Shown: positions 9,015 through 20,880, numbered from the stretch's first letter. The stretch is 64,000 bases of DNA from Triatoma infestans (GCA_011037195.1 JAAEAF010002385.1:51191-115190), one strand, 5' to 3'. Numbers and translations are program-made. The notes: generated from the letters alone by a model not told the origin.

Positions 9015-9580
9015 TAATATCTCTCTAGCTATATTTCTTTCTCTATTACTATCATATGTATATTTTTCCTAAGTATTTTGTACGATTGTATTTTATTTTT
9101 ATTACGTTTTTTTCTGTTCTCTTTCCTATTTGTTTGTTTATATTTAGTTTGTTTTTTCATCCAGAGATTTTGTATTTTTTATTTGTATTTAGTTTAATTT
9201 TCTTTGAAAATGCCTACTAATATTTATTATTTTCTTAATGTACTATATATTATATATATTTACTTTTCTTAAGCACTTTTATATTAAGCACTGTATTTTT
9301 TTGTTAATAATAACTACAAATTTTATTTGCAGTAAACTCAAGCATACGGCTTATGTCATGCTTCTAATACTTTTTGGTCATTTCTCTATTTTCGTATTTA
9401 CCTTAATAAAGTATTATTATTATAATTATTATTATGAGATCGCGTAAAAAAAAGTACCATGTATGATGGGATAATTTACCGTGTAAAAAGAAACTCGCGT
9501 TTAACAAAGTATCGCTAAAAGGATATGTGGATGTATACATACGTATATACAAACCCTCCCTCAATCACAAAACAAACAGG

Positions 9581-9662
9581 TCTACCCAGCATACCAGCAC
9601 TTTACCCAGTCTACCAGCACTTTACCCAGCATACCAGCACTTTACCCAGTCTACCAGCATTT
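9581..9662 (+). repeat. Minisatellite, about 20-bp unit, four copies
   Basis: The unit is CTTTACCCAGYMTACCAGCA. Copies alternate 'cataccag' and 'tctaccag', which suggests the current repeat was amplified as a 40-bp dimer. Confidence 0.85.
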
Positions 9663-9865
9663 TAGGTAAAATCAATTTTTCTCTGAAAAAAGTTTCAAAT
9701 AAATATAAAAAATGTATCTGATCAGCTAACATTTCAAGTTTTCAGGAAAATCGTTGTAATTGTTTCCGAGAAAAACTAATTCCTTGCTTCGTTGATCATG
9801 TTAGCAGTTTTTCTTCAAATCTGGAATTCTAACAATTCTTCTAATGAAATTAATATTCTATAGAT
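9663..9865 (-). mobile_element. HER element, minus strand, part 1 (split by LINE)
   Basis: It is reverse-oriented HER sequence (GAAAATCGTTGTAATTG, TTCTTCAAATCTGGAATTC, CTTCTAATGAAATTAATATT). It continues at 11278 after the LINE insertion; removing the LINE and one duplication restores a colinear HER. Confidence 0.75.
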
Positions 9866-11069
9866 TAATATAAATTTACGCATAACAAAATCGTATAGGA
9901 CAGTTTCATTTGAAGCTTGCTGTGTGTTAGCCGGTGTTGTTCCCATAACTTTAAAAATAAAAGAAATCGTCTCATTATACTCCCTGATTAAAGAGAATAA
10001 GTCAATATTAGCGTTAGACATAGATGATTGGGACTCTCCCCTAACCACAGAAACATATATTCACCCTGGTTTGTACAACAGATTTAATGAATTTAGTAAT
10101 AGCAGTTTTAACTTAATAAACAGTTCAAGCTTTCTAGACATTTACACAGACGGCAGCAGGATCGGTACTAACGTAGGATGCGTTTGCTATATGCGGATGC
10201 TATTGTGGTTGTGGGACCTAGTAACGAGATTATTGCTGTAGAAAAGTATAGGCTAGAGTCATGTTGTTCTATAAACCAGGCCGAACAGCTGGCCATCTTA
10301 AAAGCCACCGAGTGGATCCTTAAAAATCTAAATTCTCTTAGCATAACTATAAAAACAGATAGTGATGTATCTATTAAACTTCTGAGTAAAAAACAAAATC
10401 GTTCGGTGATGATTGGTGACATCCATAGAAATATAGAGAGAATAAAGTCTACGGGTTCATCAGTGTTAATTAAAAAGTAAAAGCCCACACTGGCGTGGAA
10501 GGGAATGAACTGGCTGACGCTAATCCGAAGGCTGCAGCAATGGACTCGGAATTACCTTCATCTTTCTCTAAGTACCCTTTATCATATTTTAAAAAAACAT
10601 TAAAAAATACAATATTAGAAGAATGGGATCAGCAATGGAACAACACAATCAAAGGTGCTCTTACTAAGCAATATTTTCCTTCCATAAAATCCAGATTAAA
10701 TTCACCATGGTATAAATCAAATTTTATTTTAACCCAATTTATAACCGGACACGGCGCCTTCAAATCATACCTCTATAATTTAAAATTATTCAGTCTCCAG
10801 CATGTCCCTGTAACAATGAAACTCCCCAGACTTCGGACCACCTAATTTTTCATTGCCCAACTTGGAAACCCCAAAGGGCCAAATTGCTAGCGGAAGTTGT
10901 TTTGAAAGGCCTATCATTTTATGCACATAAAAACTTAGTTTTAAAAGAAACTTATCAACATTTTGTTAAATTTATAAATCTATCAAGTTGGAATAGTCGT
11001 TACCAATATTTTACAAATTATTGTCTTGTACATAATAGTATGTTATTTTTTTTAATCCGTGCTACTTGA
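9866..11069 (+). pseudogene. LINE ORF2 3' part: connection, RNase HI domain, C-terminal knuckle
   Basis: The first residues include a SYRTVSFEACCVLAGVVPI block typical of the region between RT and RNase H in R1/I-type pol proteins. The RNase HI active-site pattern follows in order: IYTDGSR (about 10140, first Asp), NQAEQLAILKATEW (about 10277, Glu), IKTDSDVS (about 10352, Asp) and VEGNELAD (about 10497, last Asp). A C-P-C...H...C knuckle (about 10800-10860) follows, spread over two frames. There are frame shifts near 10175-10185, 10482-10495 and 10800-10850, so it is inactive. In intact elements this domain removes the RNA strand of the RNA-DNA hybrid. Confidence 0.85.
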
Positions 11070-11268
11070 ATGTGTTTCTTGTGTCAGTATCTTTTATGTT
11101 GTTTTTGTTATATATATTTTTGTTTGTGTTTCTTGTGTCAGTATCTTTTATATATATTTTTGTTAATGTTCTATTAAAGTGTATATTGATTTAGAGTGCA
11201 TGCAATACTTGTGTGAGGCTTGCTGAAATAAAAAAAAAATAAATAAATAAATAAAAAAAAAAAAAAAA
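9866..11268 (+). mobile_element. 5'-truncated RNase H-type LINE with poly-A tail and 9-bp target duplication
   Basis: The insertion is bounded by tctatagat at 9857-9865 and 11269-11277. It begins in the middle of ORF2, which is typical 5' truncation, and ends in an A-rich (AAAT)n/poly(A) tail at 11228-11268. The host sequence on both sides is the same minus-strand HER copy. A short 3' UTR at 11070-11227 includes a partial duplication of TTGTGTTTCTTGTGTCAGTATC (two copies at about 11071-11092 and 11122-11145). Confidence 0.85.
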
Positions 11269-11277
11269 TCTATAGAT

Positions 11278-11645
11278 AGTAGAACCATAAATTTTACTGA
11301 AATGGTACATTAGAGGAAAGTATAACATTACTTTTCCCGCAGAACCTCCCAAAAAAATCGATTTTCCCGGGAAAATGTTTCAAATAAAAGTGAAGGCATT
11401 TATGTGTGTAGGTACATAGCATACAAAGTTTAAAAAAATGGACTCATTTCGAAGCAAATTGCAAAATGTGAAAAGAGAATATATTCAGTAAAAGTCGCAC
11501 TTCCGGTTGATAGATTTTGTCCGAAACCTTCTTATTAGATGCGGTGGTAATATGTAAACGGAATAACAAGTATGTGCTTCTGCAATTTTTCGTGTTTGAG
11601 GTAATTTATAATGTTAACACGCTCACACATAATGATACGGTTTCA
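11278..11645 (-). mobile_element. HER element, minus strand, part 2
   Basis: Continuation of 9663-9865: GTAGAACCATAAATTTTAC, TACATTAGAGGAAAGTATAA, GAAAATGTTTCAAATAAAAG, GTCGCACTTCCGGTTGATAG, GATGCGGTGGTAATATG. The head is lost, near 11640. Confidence 0.75.
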
Positions 11646-13498
11646 ACGAATGTTTAACGAATGATTTAACGAATACTTTCTTCTCTTTTTTTCTTTTTTA
11701 AGTTTTCGCGATTTTGTGGGAAAATGATGTTATAGTTATTCTTTACTATAAATAAATAGGATAATACATAAAGACAGTTAGGCTACTTATTGAAATGCAT
11801 TTAGTTATAAAATTATACAGTACTAGAATCCGACCTACATTTCTTGAACATCGGCAACCGAATAAACCACAGCCGACTTAGGTCGAATGTACACGAGAGC
11901 CGTCGAAGTAAATTTAACACATTTAAAACTTGATCCCAATTTTAAATGTTTAAGAACATTTAAAATACTTACATTGGTGGAAGGTTATATACACTTAATA
12001 ATTAGAAAAATTCTATGTTTACAAAAGACATTTCTTTCTTTTAAAGACTTTTTAATATATAAAATAAATTAAACCAAATAGGAATAAACACTAATCGCGC
12101 ACCAAAATGGTATGTGAACAAGCAACCTTCCTAATTTCATGTACTGCCTTTGCTTTGACCATAACCACTTTTGCAGCGCGCTCATTTCGATGTTCGATAT
12201 TCTGATCGAAAATTCTTGGTAATATTGTATGTTGCAAATAATTCCAAAGTTGAAGAAAATGTTGTCTAGCGGAAGTTGAGAAATACGATAGAGGCAGCAG
12301 TGAGAAGTCAATGAGCGGAAGCAGAATGAATTCATCACATCAGTTTTATAAAATTCGTCACTCACTCACCCATAGCCATAGTGGGAGGTCTTAAAAAATT
12401 GCGGTTTACCAAAAAAATAAAAAACTCAAGGAAATATATGGACAATTTCCTCTGAAGGTTCTACTGAAAATGACGCTATACTTGAAATGAGACCAAATAT
12501 ACTTGAAATTGATATTATCTAGACTCCAATAAGCTAGAGCTGGTTACCTTAGCAACCCAATTTTTCATATTTCAAACTTAATAAAATAAAAAAAACTTGG
12601 TTACTTATTGACTGATTTCAACTTTTTAAATTTTGTGCCCCCACCCCACTAAGAAAGGGAAAATTCTATACAGAATTTATAAACTGTCTTCAGTCAACCA
12701 AGGGAAAACTAGGAAAATAGTCGCCCCTTTTTTTCTTTTCCATGGGATTGTGATACTCGATACCCGGTCTACAAAACTATACGGTCGGATAAGGGAGAAA
12801 CACATACAATAGAGATCGTAAATTTTTACGACATCATATTTTTTTTATTTTATTTTAGTTTTCACACATACACACACGTACGAGTGTACACACCCGTACA
12901 CAAAATCTTCACATTGTAGAAATCTTCTACAACCCCATCAACCAAACTTACAAGATAAGAAAAATGAAAAGTGGAAAACAATAAGGGAGAAGGTAAGAAC
13001 CGGAAGTGCACAAAGATAATACTTTTTTTTACAGTACACTGCCATATTTATAATGTATTTTATATAATAAAATTTAAAAAAAAGAAGAAGAAATAATTGG
13101 CCCATTACAATCTCTATGATCTATAATTTTCTATTTTATTGCCAGTGATAATATCATTCCAATAAAACTAGCAATACCATTTCTAATGATTATTTTTATT
13201 ACACTTTCCTAGCCATTACCACCCCTATTTCTTCGTTCTTTTATAAACTTCCAATAATATAATATTGTATAAAGGATCTTTTGTCGACTAATGTAATATA
13301 TATGTTTACCAGAATTTCACAATTGATGCCGGCTAATTACATTCATTAGTATGGAAATGAGAGAAGCTTTCTCAAGAGATGAATTACTTAATTAATTAAG
13401 TAATCAATTCTCTAATTTGAACATTAATCAATGGTGACTGCTAGAAATATATACTTTTTCTTAATTGCTGGGAAATATTTCTGTAGTGTCAATGAGTA
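11646..13498. other. Unassigned AT-rich DNA
   Basis: I see no supportable gene. Short open frames at 11887-12072 (+) and 12069-12365 (-) have no recognisable domain and AT-driven composition. Notable features are T runs near 12838-12857 and 13023, and a 22-bp perfect palindrome at 13383-13404, listed separately. Confidence 0.5.
13383..13404. other. 22-bp perfect palindrome
   Basis: ATTACTTAATT is followed immediately by its reverse complement. It is centred in TTAATTAATTAA and flanked by further imperfect symmetry (GAGA...TCTC). It may be chance in AT-rich DNA or a homeodomain-type site cluster. Confidence 0.6.
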
Positions 13499-14579
13499 CC
13501 AAAAAAATCTGGCGTGCGACACTCACACAACTTTCTCTTACGTCAATTAACTAGTTTAGCCAATGTTTAATTGAGCTGGCCATGTAAAAAGATTGTAGGG
13601 ATTATAAATGTACATTTTAGTGGACATTGCGGGTGCTCCTCTACCACAACCAGCAATTTAAATGTAAACCTTCAAAATTGGACGCCCCCCAAAATAATTT
13701 GTTGTTTTTTTTTCGGAAAAATGTTCCAAATAAAAGCGATAGGTTTGTATGTACGGGTAGGAGTCCAAGTTTAAAGGAAATCACTATAGTCATTAACCAG
13801 GAAATTCCTGAAACTCAGAAACCTATTCTATAAAACGGCACTTCCGTTTACCTATTTTCTTCTAATTGCAATTCTGGCAATGCTTCCAATGTAAAAAAGC
13901 AACAAAAAAAAAAATAAAGTGACATAATGCCTTTTTCTTCAGCCGGGCTTAATGTCCATGTAACAAAGTAGGTGTCGTGGACGGTGGCGGAAGCACATTC
14001 TTTACTATTAACTTTTTTTAAACTAATATAAATTTAGCAGTTTATACGCGGGACTCGATCTGGCGACCTCCCAGTTACAAGTCCATGCTCATAACTACTA
14101 CACCAATCCGCTTGTGATATATATTAATATTATACAAGTGTAGAACCAAACACTGTATTGAAGTAGTCCTTTAGAAGAAAGCCTACAATTCTCCCAGAAC
14201 TCCACCAAAAAAAAAAAAAATTTCGTGGGTTAATTTATTATGTATCTGAATACGTGAATATGGAACTTATATAAAATCGCTGATGCCATTTTCGAGAAAA
14301 ATGGCATAACCTGAGAAAGCCTTTCAGTAAAGTCGCACTTTACATTTTTTTTGAAACTTTAAATGTCAGATGCAGTGGTAGTACCAAAACGAAATACTAA
14401 TTTCGAGCTTCCTGTTATTTTTCGTTTTTGGTATGGTTTTTAATACATGGACCGTCGCTAGAAACACAGTTTGGACGTACGCACAGTGGACCTCGAACAT
14501 GAACTTCTGGTGAAAAATCTGTTTTGAAAATTTGACACGTTTGCCAAATTGCTTCCCATTAGGAGGAGTAAGAGAAGTA
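13499..14579 (-). mobile_element. HER element, minus strand, near full length, containing a SINE
   Basis: On the plus strand it starts with the inverted terminal hairpin (AAAATCTGGCGTGCGAC, ACTCACACAACTTTCTCTTACG at 13502-13541). It ends with the inverted head (GGACCTCGAACATG, CTGGTGAAAAATC, CCCATTAGGAGGAGTAAGAGAAG at about 14490-14579). The terminal hairpin keeps pairing through a wobble (GTGTGA/TCGCAC). The SINE at about 13900-14116 is nested in it. Without the SINE the copy is roughly 870 bp. Confidence 0.85.
13900..14116 (-). mobile_element. tRNA-derived SINE-2 (tRNA-Thr-like head)
   Basis: On the minus strand the head reads GCGGATTGGTGTAGTAGTT. The A-box-like TTGGTGTAGTAGT is at 14106-14094, an anticodon-loop-like CTTGTAA is at about 14079-14073 (as in tRNA-Thr UGU), and the B-box-like AGATCGAGTCC is at 14061-14051. 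The body carries GACACCTACTTTGTTACATG and GGACATTAAGCCCGGCTG before a T/A-rich tail. The tRNA resemblance and the shared 3' half at 4981-5058 support a SINE. The exact ends and target duplication are not clear. It is too diverged to be a tRNA gene. Confidence 0.7.
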
Positions 14580-15526
14580 AAAAGAATCGAGTGAACTTTT
14601 CGATAAGGAATTTTTTACCTACAAATTATAAATAACAGATTCAACAGTGTTGCTCAAATAAATATAATCGGAGGGAAATTTAGTAAGAAAAAAAAAGAAG
14701 AAATTGTTATGGTAGAACTGAATAAGACCGGTGCATTAATTTATTTTTATTGTCGCAATGCAACTATAAAGTTTTTTTTTTCTAAAAAAAACAAATAGTT
14801 TCCTGAAAATAATATTTTAATAAATTTGTAGCTACAATATATTGTTTCCTGGTTTATATAATATTGATTTAGATGGCATTCAACTGGATAGTTGCCCAAT
14901 AGTTTTGGGGAAATTTATAATCTTTCTGTTGGCTAACCTACGGAATATATATAATGTAGAGTGCAGTAACGGAATATATATATATATATATGGTTGGAAA
15001 TATCAACTCGTAAGGAATTATAAGCGACAAGAACCAGCTCTTTGGCGTGCATTAGATACAATATTTTAACTAGATTTGGTTCAGTGGATACAACTAGGAA
15101 ATAATAAAAATTGTAAAGCATTAAAATAAAAGTCTGTGTTTGGTGATTTCGTTATTATTATATAGTACGACGTTACTAAGAGCTTTGGCAGATATATTTA
15201 GAAAAGTAACTATCCGATAGTGAAAATAGTATTCAACTTGCTGGGACTATCGTTAATCAACCTACCTTGCAGTTTTGATGAACCGCAGTCTTACCGTGTT
15301 GTACCTAGGTGTTTTGTCAGGCCTGTTCTACAAACCAACACATATTGATCACACTTATCGATGTTTCACTGCATACACTGCCTGCCATACTCTGAATATT
15401 TCTTGCAATACTTCTTGATATATCATGCCAGCCCGAGCAGATTTATCATGTTTATCTACATTCACCGAGTTGACAGCGTTGACACCGAGGAGGAGAACTC
15501 TGTCAACTTCTCCAAACAGTTCCTAA
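14580..15526. other. Unassigned AT-rich DNA
   Basis: I see no gene. There is an (AT)n tract at 14976-14990 and several poly(A)/poly(T) runs. Open frames at 14842-15069 and 15361-15543 are short and featureless. Confidence 0.5.
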
Positions 15527-16300
15527 TTTTTACTTTTTCTTAACTCCTGGTCAGAGGAAGTATTGCGATCGTGACAGATTTTCGAAATTGAGTTTTTCAC
15601 AGGAAGTAATGCATTAGGGTCCCATGAATTAAAAAAAAAGTAAAAATGATCTGTATGTGTGTTTTTTTTTTAACAGAATATTTCAAAACCAAAAAGTCGC
15701 AGTAAGCTCTAAATTGATATTCCCTTTAGGTAGGTACTACCACCACATCAGACATGAAGATTTCGGACAAAATCCATCATCTGGAACTGCGACTTTGTTA
15801 ATTTTTCTGTATTTATTTTAATTTTGGTGTTTTTCTCGAAAACGGCACGGATTTTCTTTGAACTTCGTATACTACCACATACAGAAATCCCCCCCCCCTC
15901 ACTTTTATTTGAAACATTTTTTCCTAGGGAAAGTTGATTTTTTTTTTGGGCGGAATGTTCTGGGGGAACAGTTGCATTATGCTTTTCTCTAAACTACAAT
16001 TCTAGTATAATATATGGTTTTACCACCAATATAATATTAATGCACATTAAAAGCATTGATCGAATTTCAAATTTGAAGGAAAACGGAAGTGCGACTTTAT
16101 AGAATAGGTTTCTTGGAATTTTCTCGAAAACTACTCTCAACGATTTCCTATAAATTAACTAGTTATATAACGATTTCCTATAAATTAACTAGTTATGCTG
16201 ACGTCACAGATAAAAACGTATCACTGTTATAAGCACATTTTTCCAAAAAAAAATTACTTTGGAGAATTGTGCGTAATTTGTGGCGGTTATTTCGAATATT
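15527..16300 (+). mobile_element. HER element, plus strand, 3' end lost
   Basis: The head (CTTTTTCTTAACTCCTGGTCAGAGGAAG) is followed by the body with GGAACTGCGACTTTG, ATTTGAAACATTTTTTCC and a second unit beginning about 16070 (AAACGGAAGTGCGACTTTAT). A 30-bp tandem duplication (CGATTTCCTATAAATTAACT...) occupies 16141-16197. The terminal hairpin is not found. Confidence 0.8.
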
Positions 16301-17599
16301 ATAGGTAGTTGGTTCAATATTATTATTGGCATTCTCTTCTGGACTGTAGACTGTAATAACTTGTATTACCAAGAAAATGTGTCATTGTATTAACCGCAGT
16401 CAGAGAATGTTTGACAGATTTTTTTAATCTTTTTTTTGTTTTTATATGTCGTTTCCTTAATATAATGCAGATTTTCAGATGTATTGAAAAGTATAATATT
16501 ATTGAAATTGAGAAATACCCATTTAAATGAATATATATGAACGATAGTTAAAAAAAAAAAAAAAATAGAAGAGTGAGATAGTGAATACAAATGAAGTGTT
16601 TATATGCGATTTGTGTAGCAAATGACATCATTTGACTTAAATCAGCTGATAGTTCTTCCGCTTTTCTGTTATTTAGTTGCTTTTTTTTATTAATTTATTT
16701 AAATTTCTTATCTTAGAGGCATTATCAAAAGGGAAGTTAGTGGCTTCATTTATAATGAGTTAACGAACGATTTGTACTACATAGAGGAAAAGCTGTCAAA
16801 CCACAAACTCACTCTCTCATTCTCTCCGGCTGAACTGATAAGCAAATTCAAATGAGAATTATCCGACTTGAAATGAAAAACAGTACATTTTTTTCTGCTT
16901 TCTTTTCTTCTTTATTCTCTTTCTTCTTCTTCTTGTAAGTCTTGTTCAATAAGTTTACCAAGTTTACCGAGTTAGCAAAAGATTTGTTCTAAGCAAAAGG
17001 AGAATTCAAGAGTTGGAAGTGTCGGTATACTTTTGGTTTGAAGATAAACGAAGCATGGTAAGTTTAAGACATGGTAGTAGAAGAAGAAGATGCCACAGTT
17101 AAAAGGAATCAGCCCTCCCCCCCCCCCCGCAGTAAAAACTAGTTTGAGAGTGCGAGAAGGAGAGAGTTAGATTTAGAAGGAGGGAATGTGAGAGGGTGGT
17201 GTGGGAGTGAAGGGGAAGGAAAGAAATAGTGTTTTGGTTTTTATCGTGACAAGAAACAGTTTGCAATAAAAATGGCAAACACTTTACAGAACAGATAACA
17301 ACATCGTCTTCTCTCTCTCCCTCTCATACACATTTTCTTTGATCAGTTTTTTTTTTATTTCTGTAATTCTTTTTTATATGTAATCAAATTAGCCATGGAT
17401 TTAATCCAGTAGAATCATGTGATTCCTGTTTTGAACTAGTAATTTCTTTCACTCTATTCTTTTACCGCGATAAGGGGGGCGGGAAATATTGCATAGTGTT
17501 TTTTTTTCTAATTGATATTTCCACCTGTTATAAAGCTTAACAACAGTAAATTTGTTAATTGTGGACAATTCATAGAAAAAGGAGCGGAGAAGTCACTCA
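16301..17599. other. Unassigned DNA
   Basis: I see no supportable gene. It has purine-rich stretches at 17075-17230 (GAAGAAGAAGATG, GAGAGTTAG, GGAGGGAATG), a C run at 17116-17127 and a CT-rich stretch at 17313-17326. Nothing resembles HER here. Confidence 0.5.
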
Positions 17600-18235
17600 G
17601 AAGTGAAACTCCGAGTTATTCAGTAAGTAGATCACGAGGCTGCTGAACGTTTCAGTCTTCGTGTTGAATTTATAGGGTTAGTTAGGGATGCAAATTCACG
17701 AACATGAGGATTGACGTAAGAGGATAAACTGTTGTGATATTTGTTGTAACGGAATAGGATTTCTTGACGGACGTATGGTATATTTAAGTCTGTCTGGATT
17801 GTATGATTGCAGTCAAGGAAAGTAGCTGAAACGATTTTGTGGAGTATTTTGGATTGGAGTGTTTGGATACGATTATAATTAGAGCGTTTGGTTGAACCCC
17901 ACAGTTCTGCGCCGTAAGCCCAAATAGGTTTAAGTATGACTTTGTAGAGTAGAAGTTTGTTAGTAAGTGTTAGTTAGATCGTTTGTCAAGTAATCGCATC
18001 AGCATTTTGTAACGTTGAAGTAGTGCCTGTCGTTTGAGTCTGGTATGTGGATTCCAGGTGAGGCGTCGGTCCAAGTATAGTCCTAATAGCGAACTTTTTG
18101 TACTGGGGATAAGGCGACATTGTGGTAATAAACTGGAGCAGTAGTGAGTCGTCTGAGAGTGAAGGAAATGGCTTCGCTGTTTTCAGCACTGATTTTTGAT
18201 TGGCGTAGCGTTATGACCAATTTTTCGGAACGTGT
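17600..18235 (-). pseudogene. Jockey-like LINE ORF2, RT C-terminal fragment (copy 1)
   Basis: Minus-strand translation in several frames gives, in order, a KVRYLGLYLDRRLTWNPHT block (about 18090-18035), an L-Y-K-x-I-L-K-P-I-W-A-Y-G block (about 17945-17905) and a C-terminal T-R-R-L-K-R segment (about 17650). These are characteristic of Jockey-clade non-LTR retrotransposons, which lack an RNase H domain. The RT catalytic core is absent, and the reading frame is broken at least three times. It is a separate, more truncated copy than 19209-20880, in the same orientation. Confidence 0.75.
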
Positions 18236-18399
18236 TTTCGCTAGGCCACACATGCACACATAGTTTTTCTCATCCTACAATTTACGTAATTTTGATGGTA
18301 TATTTTCTTCCAATTTTGAATTTTTAATAAAGTATTTAGTTAGGTATTTACAATTTTATTGTTCTGCTAGAGGAAGCACCACTAAAATGGATGGCACTT

Positions 18400-18800
18400 T
18401 AGAGACAAGTGTAATCAATACTCCCTTTCACCATGAGATGGCAAGGAAAGGCGCTGGATTTCCTTTTTTCGGGTCTGAACCCATCTAAGGAACAAGCTCC
18501 AGTCTTTTAGAGAAGAGCGCAGAAATGGTGAGAAAATGTAGAGAGCGCAGCTATGGAAAACAGGCTAAGACCTGTCTGGACGCTTATAACCAGAAAAGAT
18601 CTGAAGCGTGTATCAATCAGTCTGAGTGAAAAATTGGCTCCGTATGTGTTGACGGGTTTTGTGTTGACTCACGCGGCACCTGTAGAAGCTGGGCTTAGAA
18701 TACGAATAGCATTTGCTGATCTGTAAGGGTGATGGAGAAGAGACTGCAGTTTTAGCAGGTGTTGGAGGAACTTAAACCCTTCTTAAAGTCCACTCAACCC
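18400..18800 (+). pseudogene. Possible RNase H-type LINE C-terminal remnant
   Basis: Fragments near 18620-18760 resemble the end of R1/I-type pol: PYVLTGFVLTHAAPVEAGLR and, in another frame, a C-K-G-D-G-E-E-T-A stretch that matches the C-x2-C-G-x-x-E-E-T pattern before the lost H and C. The similarity is short and frame-broken. An ancient unrelated sequence cannot be excluded. Confidence 0.35.
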
Positions 18801-19208
18801 ACTAAAAACAAATTTAAAAAAAAAAACCGTTTCAAATAAAAGTAATAGTGCCAACATTTAAATCATCGTAACAAATACTCATAATACTGTTACAGCGTAT
18901 AAAAACAACTATATCCTATTATTGAAAATTAAGCTGGTTAATAAACTAAACTAAACAAAGTACTAATTACAAATAATATTACAACAGAAGCTAATTGAAA
19001 TGAATTAAGTTCAAACAAATGATAAACAAGAACAAAACTGCAGAACATTTAATTAAATTTGAATTTGAATTAATAAGCTTAACACAACAACCCTTAAATT
19101 TATTTAGAAGCTCATTAGATGATGTCGGCCAATATCCACACACTAGAACTTATCGCTCGTAAAAAATACTCGTATTTAGTTGTTCCAATTAAATCTAATA
19201 ATTATTAA

Positions 19209-20880
19209 TTTTTTTTTTATTTGGAATTCACCATCTACATAAATAAATACTCGTATAATAAGTGAATATGATGATATGTGATGATGAATGACGTGATTAG
19301 CTGGAGGAGAGAAGCTATCCAGCGGTAACACTCTCACAGGAATTGCTGGAGATGATCACGGGGCCAACAGCGACTCAGTCGACGGGGTGGATTATCTGGT
19401 ATAGTTGTGGAGGCGAGATTTTGAACAAGAGGATTAGAGGTGTGAGCAAGAGAGTTATAGAATTTTTTATATTTAGTTTTGACACCTTCCTGTGGGATTT
19501 TGAGATCGTTGTGGAGGGTAGAGTTAGAGACATAGAATGGAGCATCTGTTATCTGACAGAGTATTTTTGACTGAAAAGATTAAACTAGGAATTTGAGCGC
19601 TTGGCTGAACCCACAGTTCAAGTCCGTAAGCCCACATCGGTTTGAGTATACAACTGTATATTAGTCGGTTGTGTTCGAGAGGTAGTTTCGATCGTCTTCC
19701 CATTAGTCTGAGTAGTAATTTATTCCATTTATTGAGTTCCAGTCTTGTTAATTTCGTATGTAGATTCCATGTTAGTCTTTTGTTGATGTACATTCCAAGG
19801 TAGCGAACTAAGTTTGCAGGAGAGAGTGGTATTGAGTTGAAGGTTACTGAAGGACAGAAGGCTCGACGCAGAGAAAAGGTGATGTGTTGACATTTTTGTG
19901 GGTTGAGTTTAATCCGCCATTTTTGACCCAAGATTCTATTTTATTTAAATGATTCTGTAAAAGAATGGAGGCAGTTATGGGATCAGAGCTAGATGCAAGG
20001 ATGGCGGTGTCATCAGCGTAAGTGAAAGAAGAGAGTTCGTATAGTTTGGTAGATTGAAGTGAATACAGTATATAGAAGCGGACCAAGTATACTAACGTGA
20101 GAAACCAGCGCCAGCCAACGAGTAGTCAGTGGTAGCAGATCAGCAACTAATCTGAAAGTAGCGGTCAGATAGAAAAGACTTAGTGAGAATATAATTGGTT
20201 GATGGTATGATTTCTATATAGCTTCCACAGTGATCCTGGATGCCATACTCGATTGAAGGCTTGAGCCACGTCAAGGAAGGCACCAATCAGTACTGTTTCC
20301 GCTCAAGTGTCGAAGCGATGATGCCCACTGTTGAACGGTGCTGTGATGTTGTCGAAAGCCAAATTGAAGTGATTGGAATGATTTGTTCAGTTATTGGGGT
20401 AAATCTATTTCAATAACAATTTCTCCAGTATTTTTCCTAAAAGAGATAACAGACTTATGGACCTGTATGAGGATGGAAGGTGAGACGGTTTTATAATCAT
20501 TTTTATCGTAGAGAATTTCCACAATAGAGGAAAATATGTGGTTCTGAGAACTGAATTATAAATGTAGATGAAAAAAACTATGCTTTTTATTGCGGAAGAT
20601 GACGAATAATTTGAGTTGTTATTAAACCGTATCCAGGAACATTTTTTAGACGGTAAGTTTTTTTATGATATGTTTAACATTAGAGGGGGTGAATTCTTTT
20701 GGAGATAAGGAGAGAGGCAAAGGAGCGTCTAATTCAGTCATTACGTCAGTGGTGGGTGAGTGATCTAGTAGGTCTGGATGAGGAGGATCCAAGGAATACG
20801 TTAAACAAAGCTGCAATCGTAGCATGCACAGCAGACACTGGCCACTCACTTTATTCAACTCCAACCAATTCTACTCATAT
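19209..20880 (-). pseudogene. Jockey-like LINE ORF2 fragment, RT domain (copy 2)
   Basis: Read from high to low coordinates: a KEFTPSNVKHIIKKL block (about 20700-20650), an FLDVAQAF-like segment (about 20275-20250; the conserved V-F-L-D-V-x-x-A-F-D), the catalytic TYADDTAILAS motif (about 20023-19990), KLNPQKCQHITF (about 19905-19870), VRYLGMYINKRLTWNLHT (about 19805-19755), SCILKPMWAYGLELW (about 19650-19610) and a terminal P-R-R-L-S-R (about 19370). A T run at 19210-19219 (poly-A on the minus strand) marks the 3' end. The endonuclease is missing and there are many frameshifts and stops, so it is 5'-truncated and dead. The RT would copy element RNA at a nicked target. Confidence 0.85.

Larger units (their letters stand above)
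7244..9433 (+). mobile_element. Non-LTR retrotransposon, internally deleted, with 11-bp target duplication
   Basis: The insertion is bounded by an identical 11-bp direct repeat, atgagatcgcg, at 7233-7243 and 9434-9444. Its 3' end is a short (ATT)n tail (9408-9433), as in several LINE clades. It starts with about 550 bp of non-coding, T-rich sequence that may be its 5' UTR. A short open start (M-L-E-S-S-K-R-L-R-S-S at about 7805) then fuses directly to the C-terminal part of a reverse transcriptase. The bulk of ORF1, the endonuclease and the RT catalytic core is missing. So it is not a simple 5'-truncated copy but an internally deleted one. Clade is uncertain (CR1/L2/RTE-like thumb region). 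Confidence 0.75.
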
